DNA from: Odoribacter laneus YIT 12061
GTDB taxonomy: Bacteria > Bacteroidota > Bacteroidia > Bacteroidales > Marinifilaceae
Direction of reading: 5' to 3'
NCBI RefSeq assembly: GCF_000243215.1
Contig: NZ_JH594596.1
Coordinates: forward strand, 2,626,392 to 2,690,391
Length of the DNA: 64,000 nucleotides
Shown: positions 8,564 to 18,290 of the stretch, one piece after another
Layout of the letters: the number at the start of each line of letters is the position of its first letter
Position numbering within the stretch: the first letter of the stretch is position 1
The notes under the pieces: model-generated
Told to the model about the DNA's origin: nothing
What the model saw: only the letters and a program-made list of their open reading frames with translations
Databases searched by the model: none
Position numbers and translations under genes: made by a program

Positions 8564-11446
8564 TTATTTGGTTGCTGTAAGTACAACCGGGATACGGCAT
8601 TGTACTTCAGAAAGATTAGCGAATGTAACCTTAGCAATAACGGTCAGGTTATAATCTCTCTTTAACCTTGCACCTTCGTTCTTCCAGGTGAACACACCGC
8701 TTGAAGCGTCCACCTCTAAGATAGAACCTTGAGACATATTGTTAACTAATTCTTTATAATCAGCCTCTGTATCATCGAATGCATAAGTTACTGTCGGCAC
8801 AGCAACTTTGTAATCGTCAGTAGCCTTATCGCTAAGCGCTAAACTACCGGCATTCACATCATAGCTGTAGACAATATCGTTATCATTGTCCATAACAAGT
8901 ACCTGCGGCATCGTTTCACCAATATTTTCGCCTATACCATTACCGTATACACTTATAGTTTTTCCAGTACCAGCCTTGAACGGATTGACAAATACGATAT
9001 TATAATTGAAATTACATTCCTCACCGTTCACCAATACAGTTTTATAAGTCATATTCTTCACCTCAGTACCCTTTGTCATTGCCTGCCTCAAAGCAACGGT
9101 AAAGTCTGCCTTCTGTACCTGGTCTGCTCCCGGAGTTACACCGGTAACACCTGACTTCCATTGGAATTCCAATGATTTCACATTGTTAACCGTATTGTAA
9201 TACTGGAAGACGCTCTTGCCATTAATTTTTTCAAAATGTTCACTGACTACAGAAGACATTTCCCATGATGTGTTCAATTGTCCTTTTACGACAATGCAAT
9301 TTGACGCACCTGCGAAATTATCGTAATAATACAACGGATTATAAGTGAAGTTTTTACAATCTTCTCTTACATAGAATTCCTGTACTAACCTAAAATCACC
9401 GTAAACTTTCTTATTGTCAGACGGAATAACGATCTCAACAACATATTTAGCACCCTTGCCATTTACATCCTTATACGTATTCTCGGTCTTAATAAGATTA
9501 TTTATACCCAAGTTGATATTCGAAGTCGTCTGTTCTCCTTTATTCAGCATTATTCCAAAAATTACTCCAGGAATGCCATTATTATTCGTTACCCAGTTTT
9601 GATCGGCTTGTATTTGTTGATATAAGAGGCTTATTTCTCTATTTGTCTTGTCAATAGTGGAAATTTGTACAGCATAAGTATCGCTACTACCGCCATAGTA
9701 ATCCCAGAAGTTTTTAGCGTTCAGACCTGTCAATCCGTAAAGTTTATTATTGATGTCTGTCCACGGCATTTCAACCACAAGAGTTCCAGAACCGGATAAT
9801 GTATGATATTCGTATTCTTTTGCACTACTCATATTGACATTATAATCCGGTTTATCCACTCCCGGTTGAGGAGTCGTACGTTCAATCGACAATTTGATAT
9901 AAGAAGAAGCCACCAGATATTTATTGGCACCACCATTAGCTGTCAAATAAGCATCCACACGAACAACAGGTGTACGCCCAATAGCCGGAGTCAATCCATT
10001 TACCAAATTCTTTGCATTTGCTTTTACTACTCCATCAGTCATTTCCACAAACCACTGTTGATTGGTTTTCTGCTCATCCGTAGCGTTGTATTCTTTAGGA
10101 AGACTAAATTCATAACTCATGCCGACAAAACCCAACTTAGCCAAATAATTTTCTTTTATATTGGAATAAAGACCTACTTTTTCTTTTAAGTCAATTGATT
10201 CATCGTATTTGAATGCAAAATTAGCCTCAGCATCCAAACTTACATATTGTTTTATAAAAGCATCATTTTCTGGGGTCCCTTTTATACTTTTGGTACGGGA
10301 ATAAAATTCTTTTACATTACTTCCCACAATCGTATTTATACTATCGACCAAAATGACGTCGATTGGTGAAGAGGTAATGTGAACGTAATCAGAAGTCACA
10401 GCATTCTGTCCAACCCATACCTGTAAAGCTACAATATCGTTTTTACTATCCGTGCTCAATGCAGAAGGATCAACCGTCGCGTTAATGGAAGCAATACCGT
10501 TTTCAAACTTGTTATTCTCTACTGAAAGTAAATTAAATTTATCATTTGCAGCAGCCCTGGTAGAAACACTACGATTCAGGAAAGTTGCAATCGTCAGAGT
10601 GTCTACATAAGCATCTTCCGGATTTAAACGATAAAGCATATTTACAATGTTCGACTTTTTCCAGTTCGATTGAGGAGTAAAAACCTTCGTTGCAGCATTG
10701 TATTTATTCTCATCCAAATAGGTAGCCAAATGATAAAATTCGTCCGTAGTAGTGGGATAAGAAACAACAGAGCTCATTACTTCCGGTACAAATGCAACCG
10801 AACCCAATTGTTTACCAATATAAATAATTACGGTATCGGTTTCTCCTTTTACGCCTGATAATGTCAAGGTATTACCGTTAAGCACAGCAGTGATCCCGGC
10901 CTTACCTTCATCTTCCGTGCCTCTCCACTTAATATCCGTCGAGGACACTAATTTACCATCCTGGTAAATATCAAAACAACCGGTTTCCTGATTCGGAACA
11001 TAATACTTGCCATCTTTACCGTTCTGGCCATCCTGACCATCTTTACCATCTTCTCCGTCTTTACCGTCCTCTCCATCTTTGCCATTCTTACCGTCCACAC
11101 CGATAGCTTTGTACTGAGTTTTCACACCATCTTGATACCAATAGCCGTCCTGACCAATTGTCCAAACGACACTCTTACCATCCTGGCCGTTCGTCAAGGT
11201 ATAAGTTTTGCCATTGCTCATTAAAATGGAAATACCATTATCCGTGTTAGTAATTGATTTGATAAAATAGCCCGCATCAATCAATTCTTGTAATTCTTTA
11301 ATTGTCACATTGATTTCATCAATCTGCCTCTGCAGATTATTAATATCGTCGTCGTAATCTTTACAAGCGACGAAAGTAGGACTTGCAATCCCTAAAAATA
11401 AAGCACTTGCCAGTGCAATACTTATAAATTTCCGTTTTTTGTTCAT
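8564..11446 (-). CDS. Large surface lipoprotein with coiled coil and collagen-like repeat (DUF4988/PL29-type)
   Basis: A 960-residue exported lipoprotein: signal sequence with lipobox FVAC and acylated C28. A short coiled coil follows (about 34-57, DINNLQRQIDEINVTIKELQ), as in DUF4988 domains. Residues about 116-147 form a Gly-X-Y tract (GKDGEDGKDG type) resembling collagen, then a DUF4988-like segment that repeats the YxxDGK pattern. The remaining 750 residues are beta-rich and unassigned. Bacteroidetes proteins of this layout include PL29-type polysaccharide lyases and adhesin-like surface proteins; no catalytic motif is visible here, so the function is open. Preceded by about 900 bp of AT-rich noncoding DNA and followed by a terminator, so it is probably monocistronic. 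Confidence 0.8.
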   Translation of the reverse strand: MNKKRKFISIALASALFLGIASPTFVACKDYDDDINNLQRQIDEINVTIKELQELIDAGYFIKSITNTDNGISILMSNGKTYTLTNGQDGKSVVWTIGQDGYWYQDGVKTQYKAIGVDGKNGKDGEDGKDGEDGKDGQDGQNGKDGKYYVPNQETGCFDIYQDGKLVSSTDIKWRGTEDEGKAGITAVLNGNTLTLSGVKGETDTVIIYIGKQLGSVAFVPEVMSSVVSYPTTTDEFYHLATYLDENKYNAATKVFTPQSNWKKSNIVNMLYRLNPEDAYVDTLTIATFLNRSVSTRAAANDKFNLLSVENNKFENGIASINATVDPSALSTDSKNDIVALQVWVGQNAVTSDYVHITSSPIDVILVDSINTIVGSNVKEFYSRTKSIKGTPENDAFIKQYVSLDAEANFAFKYDESIDLKEKVGLYSNIKENYLAKLGFVGMSYEFSLPKEYNATDEQKTNQQWFVEMTDGVVKANAKNLVNGLTPAIGRTPVVRVDAYLTANGGANKYLVASSYIKLSIERTTPQPGVDKPDYNVNMSSAKEYEYHTLSGSGTLVVEMPWTDINNKLYGLTGLNAKNFWDYYGGSSDTYAVQISTIDKTNREISLLYQQIQADQNWVTNNNGIPGVIFGIMLNKGEQTTSNINLGINNLIKTENTYKDVNGKGAKYVVEIVIPSDNKKVYGDFRLVQEFYVREDCKNFTYNPLYYYDNFAGASNCIVVKGQLNTSWEMSSVVSEHFEKINGKSVFQYYNTVNNVKSLEFQWKSGVTGVTPGADQVQKADFTVALRQAMTKGTEVKNMTYKTVLVNGEECNFNYNIVFVNPFKAGTGKTISVYGNGIGENIGETMPQVLVMDNDNDIVYSYDVNAGSLALSDKATDDYKVAVPTVTYAFDDTEADYKELVNNMSQGSILEVDASSGVFTWKNEGARLKRDYNLTVIAKVTFANLSEVQCRIPVVLTATK

Positions 11447-12364
11447 AATAATAAATTTATATTAAATAATCAAATTCAAAGTCACATTTCTCATAACTCC
11501 TGAACTTTGCATACCTTTATTACTTAAATTTTTCATCTACCCCGATTCCGGCGGTATAAGAATTAGTAAAAATTTGTTTTTCATTCTTGTAATTGTTAAA
11601 TTATCGATCCTTACTCATAAAAAACATATTCTACATTTTTAAGACGTTTTATGAAGGCATAAATCTCCTTTAAAAACGAACCTTTAAAAAGTCATTTAAA
11701 TTACTATTAATCAGATTATTAAATAAAACGTAAATTAAGTATATATAAAGCAGAAACAAAATCATCCAAAATATAAGTTACTCATAATAAATAAATTAAT
11801 CTCATATTAAAATATTGGAAGGGAATAATCCTGCTTTGTTTTCTTTTAAAAACAAAAAGAAAAGGGATCAAAATGCAAAGTGTAATTTTTTATTAATATT
11901 TATTAAAGGAGCAGAAAAATACTTCTATCAACGACTTAAAGGAGATTTCAAAAAGAAAAAAAGAAAAGAATAGAATAATAAATACCTGAAAATAAGAAAG
12001 ATAAAAATACTAAAGTCCTTTAATCCGAATGACAATCGTTGGATTTGATTTTTTTTAAACCGGATAAATACTGATAAAAAAATAGCTGAATGCTTTTTTT
12101 TATAAATAATATCCGTATATTTGCACAAAATAAATGTTCGTTTTTTTTAATTATTGTTCAATTCTTTTTTTATCCAATCTAAGAATTTCCCATCCAAGAT
12201 TAATTCACTAAGATTTTCTTAAATTCCTTAATAATTAAAAATCTTTAATCCGTTTTTTTATAAAGCTGAAAAATAGGAATAACCCATTTTTAAATATTGA
12301 ATTGTAAGAACCGAATGAAAAACAGACAAGCAATACCTCCGGAACTCCCTTTACCAATTATTAT
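11447..12364. other. 918-bp AT-rich intergenic region
   Basis: Very AT-rich, with no credible protein-coding frame. It presumably carries the promoter of the minus-strand lipoprotein gene. A plus-strand TATATTTG box at 12116-12123, with TTTT 18 bp upstream, looks like a Bacteroidetes promoter but faces no gene on that strand. A small hairpin with a T7 run lies at about 12234-12259. Confidence 0.5.
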
Positions 12365-13483
12365 TTAGGGAACAAGCGCTTTCTGTTTTCCTGAATCGTA
12401 AAGTACAGAAATATTTTCTTTGTCGATCAATATACCTCGTCCTCTCCCCTTTTTCCGATTTTTCGCATTGTCCACATTTACGGCAATGACCCTTTTATTA
12501 TAAAAAGTAGTGACATCATCAAAGATAGTATGCCCCACAATAACTCTTTTTACGTTATACTTTTTCAGTATCCGTTTCAGAGATTTCTCAGACAACGGAA
12601 GATAGCGATCCTCGCTTTTCACCATTCCTCTGTACCAGAAAGGACCATAACTCCCGAAAATAAAAGCCGACAAATCCGAATTGTTTTTTCGTTGTTCCCG
12701 GCTCAAGAAAAGATTATCCCCCGCCGTTTCATTCAGAACTTCTAAAGATTCTTTCCTTTTTAAAAAATCAGTACTTAAACCTGCATGTACAAAAAAATTC
12801 TCCCCGATAATCTGCACCAGATTCCGGCTTTTTAACCATTTTCCCAATTCAGAATTCTGCTGCCAAAGTTCTTGATAAGAAATGCCTAATTCCGAAGCCA
12901 GCTCTTTATATTTGTCTTTTGTATATCTGCAATCCCCCCTTAATACCATTTCTTCATGATTACCCAACATAAAACTGACCCGGCCACCGGCCTCTGCAGC
13001 CTCTTGCTCTAATTTATAAATCAACCAGAAAATCGGTAATACATCCTTTCCCCGGTCAAAAACATCCCCGATAATAACCAATTGATTTTTTCCGAATTTC
13101 CAGGTATATTGTTCATCGATTACTCCTCCCCCCTGCAAAATAGATACAAAACACTCCAAATTACCATGAGGATCAGAAATCACCATCAATTTTTCCGGCT
13201 GAGGCATTTTATAAGGCTGACGCTCAAAAGAATGTAACTTTACTTCGAACCGATGTTTTCCATCTTCAGATACTACGGGGAATGAAAAATCAGCCGGTAT
13301 AGTTTTGTACACCGTATCTTTGATTTCCCCCGTCTCATTTACCCGAATCAGACGAATACCTGAATTTTGCTCATGCAGAATGTAAGGACCGTCGGGAGAT
13401 AATTCTTTTTTCTCCGGAATGCCTGCTAAAGTGATTTGAAAAATTACAATTAAAAACGCCAAAAGAAATCCATATTTTTTCAT
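12365..13483 (-). CDS. Calcineurin-like metallophosphoesterase, exported
   Basis: A 372-residue protein with signal peptide (MKKYGFLLAFLIVIFQITLAG). The full set of metallophosphoesterase motifs is present: SDPHGN (I), GDVFDRG (II), GNHE (III), HAG and VGHT (IV and V). These coordinate a dinuclear metal centre. The set and spacing (GDVFDRG, GNHEEM) resemble Shewanella-like and PPP-type protein phosphatases rather than nucleases, so a Ser/Thr-type or small-molecule phosphatase acting outside the cytoplasm is likely. A roughly 100-residue N-terminal extension precedes motif I. Natural substrate unknown. It stands alone, flanked by noncoding DNA on both sides. Confidence 0.88.
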   Translation of the reverse strand: MKKYGFLLAFLIVIFQITLAGIPEKKELSPDGPYILHEQNSGIRLIRVNETGEIKDTVYKTIPADFSFPVVSEDGKHRFEVKLHSFERQPYKMPQPEKLMVISDPHGNLECFVSILQGGGVIDEQYTWKFGKNQLVIIGDVFDRGKDVLPIFWLIYKLEQEAAEAGGRVSFMLGNHEEMVLRGDCRYTKDKYKELASELGISYQELWQQNSELGKWLKSRNLVQIIGENFFVHAGLSTDFLKRKESLEVLNETAGDNLFLSREQRKNNSDLSAFIFGSYGPFWYRGMVKSEDRYLPLSEKSLKRILKKYNVKRVIVGHTIFDDVTTFYNKRVIAVNVDNAKNRKKGRGRGILIDKENISVLYDSGKQKALVP

Positions 13484-13935
13484 CCCTGAATCTTTATAAA
13501 TATAATTTTAAAAGCAGAAAATATCAGAAAAACAGTCCACTAAAGGGGTTCCTATTTTTCAAAATAGATGTATACTAAAGTAAGGGTTTTGGAGAGAAAT
13601 ACGCTTTGTCTTTCTTTTTTTAAGAATAGTTTAAGATTTCAACCGAAAATTAAACGGACAGGAAAGCAGAAAAAAGGAATTGCCCTTTTACCGGACAAAC
13701 AGGACAGAAAGATGCGAAAAAAGTTTTTATACCTCTCTATGGCTTTTCAGCAGATTGACAAAATGTTTCAGTTTTCTGGTTGGCGAACCTGCAGTTCGTG
13801 TAAAAATACCGATCAAGGCCTTTTATCCCACTGAACCACAGGAACGTCAACCTGTTTCTAAAAGAAAAACTCCTTTTCCAAAAGACAAAATTTTGTCTTT
13901 CAGAACCTTTAGCCTTCCCTTTTTCTCCGGCAGCA
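13484..13935. other. 452-bp intergenic region, no supported feature
   Basis: Short plus-strand frames occur, partly antisense to the aspartokinase-like gene, but none has a recognisable product, promoter or start signal. I see nothing else here. Confidence 0.5.
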
Positions 13936-14583
13936 CTAAGCTACCTTTATCTGTTGGAAAGCAGATTCCAGCAAAGAAGCCGTCAGAGATAAACCGACGC
14001 GTCCCAAGGAAATGGTATAACCAGCTTTGGTTTTTCCACAATATCCCGGCACTACAGCTATCCCTTTCAAATTTCCAAACTCCTGCCGGGCAGCCTGACA
14101 GCTCTCTTCCCACCATATTTCAGGAGCTCCAAAATTACTGTTTGTCCTAATAAAATCCCGGGAATCCTTCCAAAGCGCATTTTCAAACAATTTACTAAAA
14201 AGCAAAGAAGCTAAAATATCTCCTTTGGCTAAAATATAGTCCTTCATGGCTAAGGACGACTCTTTTACCGGAGCAACATTATGCAAAATCTCATACAATT
14301 CCGTCAAATGCAACTCCATTTCTTCCTGATACTCTCTCAACGAATTTCCGGAAAGTAAAGACATGGCCAAATCAACATGCAACTTTCGAAGTCCGGCAAA
14401 TTCTTCTTCAAAACCAGCTCCTTTTTTTAAACTCTGAGCATATAAAGCGCGTAAACGGGGCATAACCCCTTTTAAAGCAGAAACCACTATAATACAGGGA
14501 ACATTTTCCCGGATCCTATTTTTTATGGCCACTAATCCTTCCGGATCTTGTAAAACGGCACCTTTAAATTTATAGACAATCAT
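13936..14583 (-). CDS. Degenerate, shortened aspartokinase-like protein
   Basis: A 215-residue protein recognisably related to the amino-acid-kinase domain of aspartokinases: MIVYKFKGAVLQDPEGL at the N terminus (family KFGGxSV), IIVVSAL, a helical insert, KDYILAKGDILASLLFS (family YGExLS), KDSRDFIRTNSNFG and near the end AGYTISLGRVGLSLTASLL (family GxxTTLGRGGSDYTA). Key residues are altered: the second Gly of KFGG is Lys, and the Asp of GGSD is missing. The chain stops where the family continues to the nucleotide site and the ACT domains. It is therefore probably not an aspartate kinase; it may be a regulator-like pseudoenzyme or a decaying gene. No amino-acid biosynthesis gene adjoins it. 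Confidence 0.65.
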   Translation of the reverse strand: MIVYKFKGAVLQDPEGLVAIKNRIRENVPCIIVVSALKGVMPRLRALYAQSLKKGAGFEEEFAGLRKLHVDLAMSLLSGNSLREYQEEMELHLTELYEILHNVAPVKESSLAMKDYILAKGDILASLLFSKLFENALWKDSRDFIRTNSNFGAPEIWWEESCQAARQEFGNLKGIAVVPGYCGKTKAGYTISLGRVGLSLTASLLESAFQQIKVA

Positions 14584-15126
14584 CTTGTGATAAATATATA
14601 GAAATGATACATTTTATAAATTCGATTATAAAAGAGTGAATATACATCCTCCACCGCAGTAAAGTCCACCTTCTATAAACTTTCGGATTTACAACTTATT
14701 GATAATGAAATTTACGGACACCAACTCCCGACTCCTGGGTCGAAATAATATAATATTGGTAATATGACAAATTACACCCCCAAAGGGGTTGTAGTAAAAG
14801 TAGTGGTCGTGAGGATAGAATAAAATCCCATAGCAATCCCATATTGTTCCTCAACAAACAATACATTCATAATTCTATGTGCTTTCCTACACTTCACGAT
14901 ATTCAAAATTAGAATAAACCTTTTGAAGATGCAAGAGGTATACCATAATTTTCTTTCAACCGAGGAAATTTAACGTTTTTCCCTTCTCTACAAGCGATGT
15001 GGCGAAGCAGTCGAAATGAATTTATACTTTATCTGCTGAAAATTTTCTAAAGCCGAATCGCTTTCTCCATCTCTCTCTTATATGCAGAATAAATTTTTGC
15101 AAAGAATCTTTTTCAAAGTACCTCCC
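14584..15126. other. 543-bp intergenic region, nothing recognised
   Basis: No protein-coding frame of interest, no strong hairpin with a T tract and no repeat was found. It separates two minus-strand genes and presumably contains the aspartokinase-like gene's promoter. Confidence 0.5.
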
Positions 15127-15903
15127 TTATAAAGACAAAAGCTGTTCGATCAGGACGCAACAGAAAAACGTCAACCATTTTTCTCTTTCATGCCCTCCTT
15201 TATAGGGTTGTATGAAAACCCCTTTTCCCCTGTACTTCTGCATTTTTTCGTTCAAACCCTCCAGATTTATTCCATAAGGGAAAACCAGTTCTTCATCTCC
15301 AAAAGCAACGTAAAGTCCGGCTTGATTATTGTATTGAAAATCCTCTGTCGTAGTGCTTAAAGGTGATAAACAAATATAACGGTTAAACATCGGTTCTTTT
15401 TGACTGTAAAGGATGAGTCCAAAATCCCCTCCGTTTGAACAACCGTAAAATATAAAGGGCAGCTGTGTTTTAAGAGTGTATTTAGTCACAACCTCTTCCA
15501 TTAATTCTTTTGTAAAAAACTGATAATGATTATTGAAATAAGTTTGTGCCTTCTGATTACTCTTATCGGGTTTTAAATATTCCAGATTTCTGACGGTTAC
15601 ACCTTCCGCAGGTGTTTCATCAGAATACGCTCCAATCAAAAGGAAAGGTTTTATCCGCTTATTCAGGATAAGAGAATCCAGAACGCGAGCGTAATTTCCT
15701 TCTTCCAGGAGCTGTCCGTCCGTTGCCACAATTATCGGATATTCTTTCTGAGAATTAAATTGTGGTGGGAAATAGAGACAGAATTTCCGTGTATTTTTTA
15801 AATACTGACTTTGAAGAGAATCGATAATCAGATGCGAGGCTGATTTCTGAGCCGATACAACTAAACCCAAGCAAGAAAACAAGATAACTATCATTTGTTT
15901 CAT
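15127..15903 (-). CDS. Exported alpha/beta-hydrolase, esterase D/Fes-like
   Basis: A 258-residue protein with signal peptide (MKQMIVILFSCLGLVVSAQ). It has the layout of the PF00756 esterase family: a strand with KEYPIIVATDGQ, a nucleophile elbow FIFYGCSNGGDFGL in which Ser sits in GCSNG (variant of GxSxG), an acidic region after the central sheet (VAFGDEELVF) and a C-terminal GGHERE carrying the catalytic His. Family members hydrolyse carbohydrate esters, trilactone siderophores or simple acyl esters. The substrate here is unknown; there is no siderophore or glycan locus adjacent. Confidence 0.8.
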   Translation of the reverse strand: MKQMIVILFSCLGLVVSAQKSASHLIIDSLQSQYLKNTRKFCLYFPPQFNSQKEYPIIVATDGQLLEEGNYARVLDSLILNKRIKPFLLIGAYSDETPAEGVTVRNLEYLKPDKSNQKAQTYFNNHYQFFTKELMEEVVTKYTLKTQLPFIFYGCSNGGDFGLILYSQKEPMFNRYICLSPLSTTTEDFQYNNQAGLYVAFGDEELVFPYGINLEGLNEKMQKYRGKGVFIQPYKGGHEREKWLTFFCCVLIEQLLSL

Positions 15904-16355
15904 GGAGAAAAGATTTTAATTTTACTTTGATAAAAAATCCCGTTTGACAGGGGGCATTAGACAAACCCGCTACCGTTTGGCTCCTGGCGAAAAGGATAAG
16001 ACATTCCACGGCCTATCATGAAATTGTACACACCCATAAAAAAACCTTCGAATTGATATTCTTCCTCTTATGCTGATGAAGGGTCTTCTATTTCTTTTCT
16101 TCCAGCGCTATTTCCGTATAGAATTCTTTTCCTACTGTTTTACTGGCTTGTAAAAGTATAAAATTAATCAGAAAATAAAGTTCCCGCCCAATTTTATTTC
16201 ATTATAACAGAAACAAGCATTTTCAGAAAATAAAAGACATTTTCTCACCCTTACGGAATTTTTAATAAAATCATTTCTCTATTCGTATATATTCTTTGCA
16301 CACGTTTGCATAATTTTATCTCAATTCATTTATTTTTTTATATCAAACAAACCTG
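15904..16355. other. 452-bp divergent intergenic region
   Basis: Separates the minus-strand esterase from the plus-strand NifU-like gene and should hold the promoters of both. Only the plus-strand -7 box at 16356 is clear. I see no gene or repeat. Confidence 0.5.
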
Positions 16356-16363
16356 TATCTTTG
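16356..16363 (+). promoter_or_regulatory. Promoter -7 box for the NifU-like/GGGtGRT pair
   Basis: TATCTTTG matches the Bacteroidetes -7 consensus TAnnTTTG, with TTTT 19 bp upstream as a weak -33 element. Transcription would start near 16371, ruling out the upstream in-frame ATG at 16306. Confidence 0.65.
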
Positions 16364-16422
16364 CCAAAGTTGTAGGTATGAATGTGATGTGTAACAATAT
16401 ATTAATCAATAAAAACAATAGT

Positions 16423-17115
16423 ATGATTTATTCACAGGAAGTACAACACATGTGTGTTGTAAAAAAGGGACCGAATCATGGTCCGGCTCCGATTCCCGAA
16501 GAAGGAAAATGGGTGCGCTCCAAAGAAATCAAAGACATTTCAGGTTTAACCCACGGTATCGGGTGGTGTGCTCCCCAGCAAGGAGCGTGTAAACTGACGT
16601 TGAACATCAAAGAAGGTATCATTGAAGAAGCTTTAGTGGAAACCATCGGATGTTCTGGTATGACTCATTCTGCAGCCATGGCTTCAGAAATTCTTCCGGG
16701 GAAAACGTTATTGGAAGCGTTGAATACGGATTTGGTGTGTGATGCCATCAACACAGCCATGCGTGAATTATTCCTGCAAATTGTTTACGGACGGACGCAA
16801 AGTGCTTTCTCTGAAGGGGGACTGCCGATAGGTGCCAGTCTGGAAGATTTGGGTAAAGGTTTGCGGAGTCAAGTGGGCACAATGTTCGGGACCAAAGCCA
16901 AAGGAACCCGCTATCTGGAAATGGCAGAAGGTTATGTAACCCGTATGGGGCTTGACGAAGACGGAGAAGTAATCGGATATGAATTTATCCATTTAGGAAA
17001 GTTCACTGATTTTCTGAAAAAAGGACTTTCTCCACAAGAAGCTCTCGACAAAGCGAAAGGAACTTACGGCCGTTTTGCAGAAGCCGCCCAATATATCGAC
17101 CCTCGTCACGAATAA
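16423..17115 (+). CDS. NifU-like iron-sulfur scaffold-type protein (partner of GGGtGRT protein)
   Basis: A cytoplasmic protein of about 230 residues related to the IscU/NifU N-terminal scaffold fold. The segment VETIGCSGMTHSAAMASEIL parallels the scaffold motif around the second Cys of IscU, and GIGWCAPQQGACKL provides earlier cysteines. The third canonical cluster Cys is not evident, so cluster assembly in the usual way is doubtful. The start at 16423 is chosen because the promoter box at 16356-16363 lies downstream of the ATG at 16306, and the protein then begins MIYSQEVQHMCVVKKGP. The gene is followed 93 bp later by a GGGtGRT protein; the two occur as a conserved pair in anaerobes. Function as a pair is not established. 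Confidence 0.82.
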   Translation: MIYSQEVQHMCVVKKGPNHGPAPIPEEGKWVRSKEIKDISGLTHGIGWCAPQQGACKLTLNIKEGIIEEALVETIGCSGMTHSAAMASEILPGKTLLEALNTDLVCDAINTAMRELFLQIVYGRTQSAFSEGGLPIGASLEDLGKGLRSQVGTMFGTKAKGTRYLEMAEGYVTRMGLDEDGEVIGYEFIHLGKFTDFLKKGLSPQEALDKAKGTYGRFAEAAQYIDPRHE

Positions 17116-17208
17116 AAAGAAATTGTAAATTCTGAATTTTAGATTATAAATCGCCCGTTTTCAGGAAAGAAATCCGATTTAAAATTTAAAATCTAAAATC
17201 TAAAAAAT

Positions 17209-18207
17209 ATGGCATTATTTGAAAGTTACGACCGTCGGATTAATCAGATTAACGCGGTTTTAAATAGCTACGGCATCAAAGACATCGAAGAAGCAAAAGC
17301 AATCTGCGATGCAAAAGGAATCAATCCTTATGATATATGTGAAAAAACCCAGCCCATCTGTTTCGAAAATGCGAAATGGGCTTATGTAATAGGTGCGGCA
17401 ATTGCGATAAAAAAAGGATGTGTAAAAGCCGCTGATGCCGCCGAAGCGATTGGTGAAGGCCTACAGGCATTCTGTATCCCGGGCTCTGTAGCAGCCGACC
17501 GTAAGGTAGGGTTAGGACACGGGAATCTTGCCGCTATGTTATTACGGGAAGAAACCAAATGCTTTGCTTTTTTGGCCGGACATGAATCTTTTGCCGCAGC
17601 AGAAGGAGCTATCGGAATTGCAAAATCAGCCAATAAGGTACGGCAACAACCTTTACAGGTCATCCTGAACGGATTGGGAAAAGACGCTGCTATGATTATC
17701 TCCCGTATTAACGGCTTTACTTATGTGCAAACTCAATTCGACTACTATTCAGGAGAATTGAAAATAGTACATGAAAAAGCATATTCTACAGGAGAACGGG
17801 CAAAAGTTCGTTGCTATGGCGCAGACGATGTACGGGAAGGAGTAGCTATTATGCGCCATGAAGGAGTAGATGTATCCATTACCGGTAACTCCACTAACCC
17901 TACCCGTTTTCAGCACCCGGTAGCCGGTACTTACAAAAAAGAATGTATGGAAACCGGAAAGAAATATTTCTCTGTAGCTTCAGGAGGCGGAACAGGCCGT
18001 ACCTTGCACCCGGATAATATGGCTGCCGGTCCAGCTTCTTACGGTTTTACCGACACCCTGGGTCGTATGCACGGAGATGCCCAGTTCGCCGGCTCTTCTT
18101 CCGTACCTGCCCACGTAGAAATGATGGGATTCCTAGGAATGGGAAACAACCCTATGGTAGGTGCAACCGTTGCTGTCGCCGTTGCTGTGGAAGAAGCAAG
18201 CAAATAA
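17209..18207 (+). CDS. GGGtGRT family protein
   Basis: A 332-residue protein of the GGGtGRT family (Pfam PF14057), named for the motif seen here as SGGGTGRTLHPDNMAAGPAS. The N-terminal part is helical and Ala-rich with several Cys (EAKAICDAKGINPYDICEKTQ). The middle contains RKVGLGHGNLAAMLLREETK and a HESFAAAEGAIGI segment, and the C terminus is Gly/Ala-rich (GFLGMGNNPMVGATVAVAVA). No biochemical activity is established for this family. It is co-transcribed with the NifU-like gene upstream and closed by a strong terminator at 18250, so the two form a complete transcription unit. Confidence 0.9.
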   Translation: MALFESYDRRINQINAVLNSYGIKDIEEAKAICDAKGINPYDICEKTQPICFENAKWAYVIGAAIAIKKGCVKAADAAEAIGEGLQAFCIPGSVAADRKVGLGHGNLAAMLLREETKCFAFLAGHESFAAAEGAIGIAKSANKVRQQPLQVILNGLGKDAAMIISRINGFTYVQTQFDYYSGELKIVHEKAYSTGERAKVRCYGADDVREGVAIMRHEGVDVSITGNSTNPTRFQHPVAGTYKKECMETGKKYFSVASGGGTGRTLHPDNMAAGPASYGFTDTLGRMHGDAQFAGSSSVPAHVEMMGFLGMGNNPMVGATVAVAVAVEEASK

Positions 18208-18249
18208 TAAAATACAATTTATAGCTTAAAATTATTTAAAAATGAAATG

Positions 18250-18290
18250 CCCCTAAAAGTCAGACCAAAAACTTTTAGGGGACATTTTTT
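18250..18290 (+). terminator. Rho-independent terminator after the GGGtGRT gene
   Basis: Perfect 11-bp stem CCCCTAAAAGT (18250-18260) with ACTTTTAGGGG (18271-18281), 10-nt loop, then ACATTTTTT. Confidence 0.9.

Noticed and set aside
11928-12128. 66-codon minus-strand frame
   Set aside because: Phe/Lys/Ile-rich translation typical of AT-rich noncoding DNA.
13568-14150. Overlapping plus-strand frames of 88 and 156 codons
   Set aside because: Low-complexity basic composition, largely antisense to the aspartokinase-like gene, no start signals.
16306-16422. N-terminal extension of the NifU-like protein
   Set aside because: The promoter box TATCTTTG at 16356-16363 lies inside this stretch, so the mRNA would not include the ATG at 16306.
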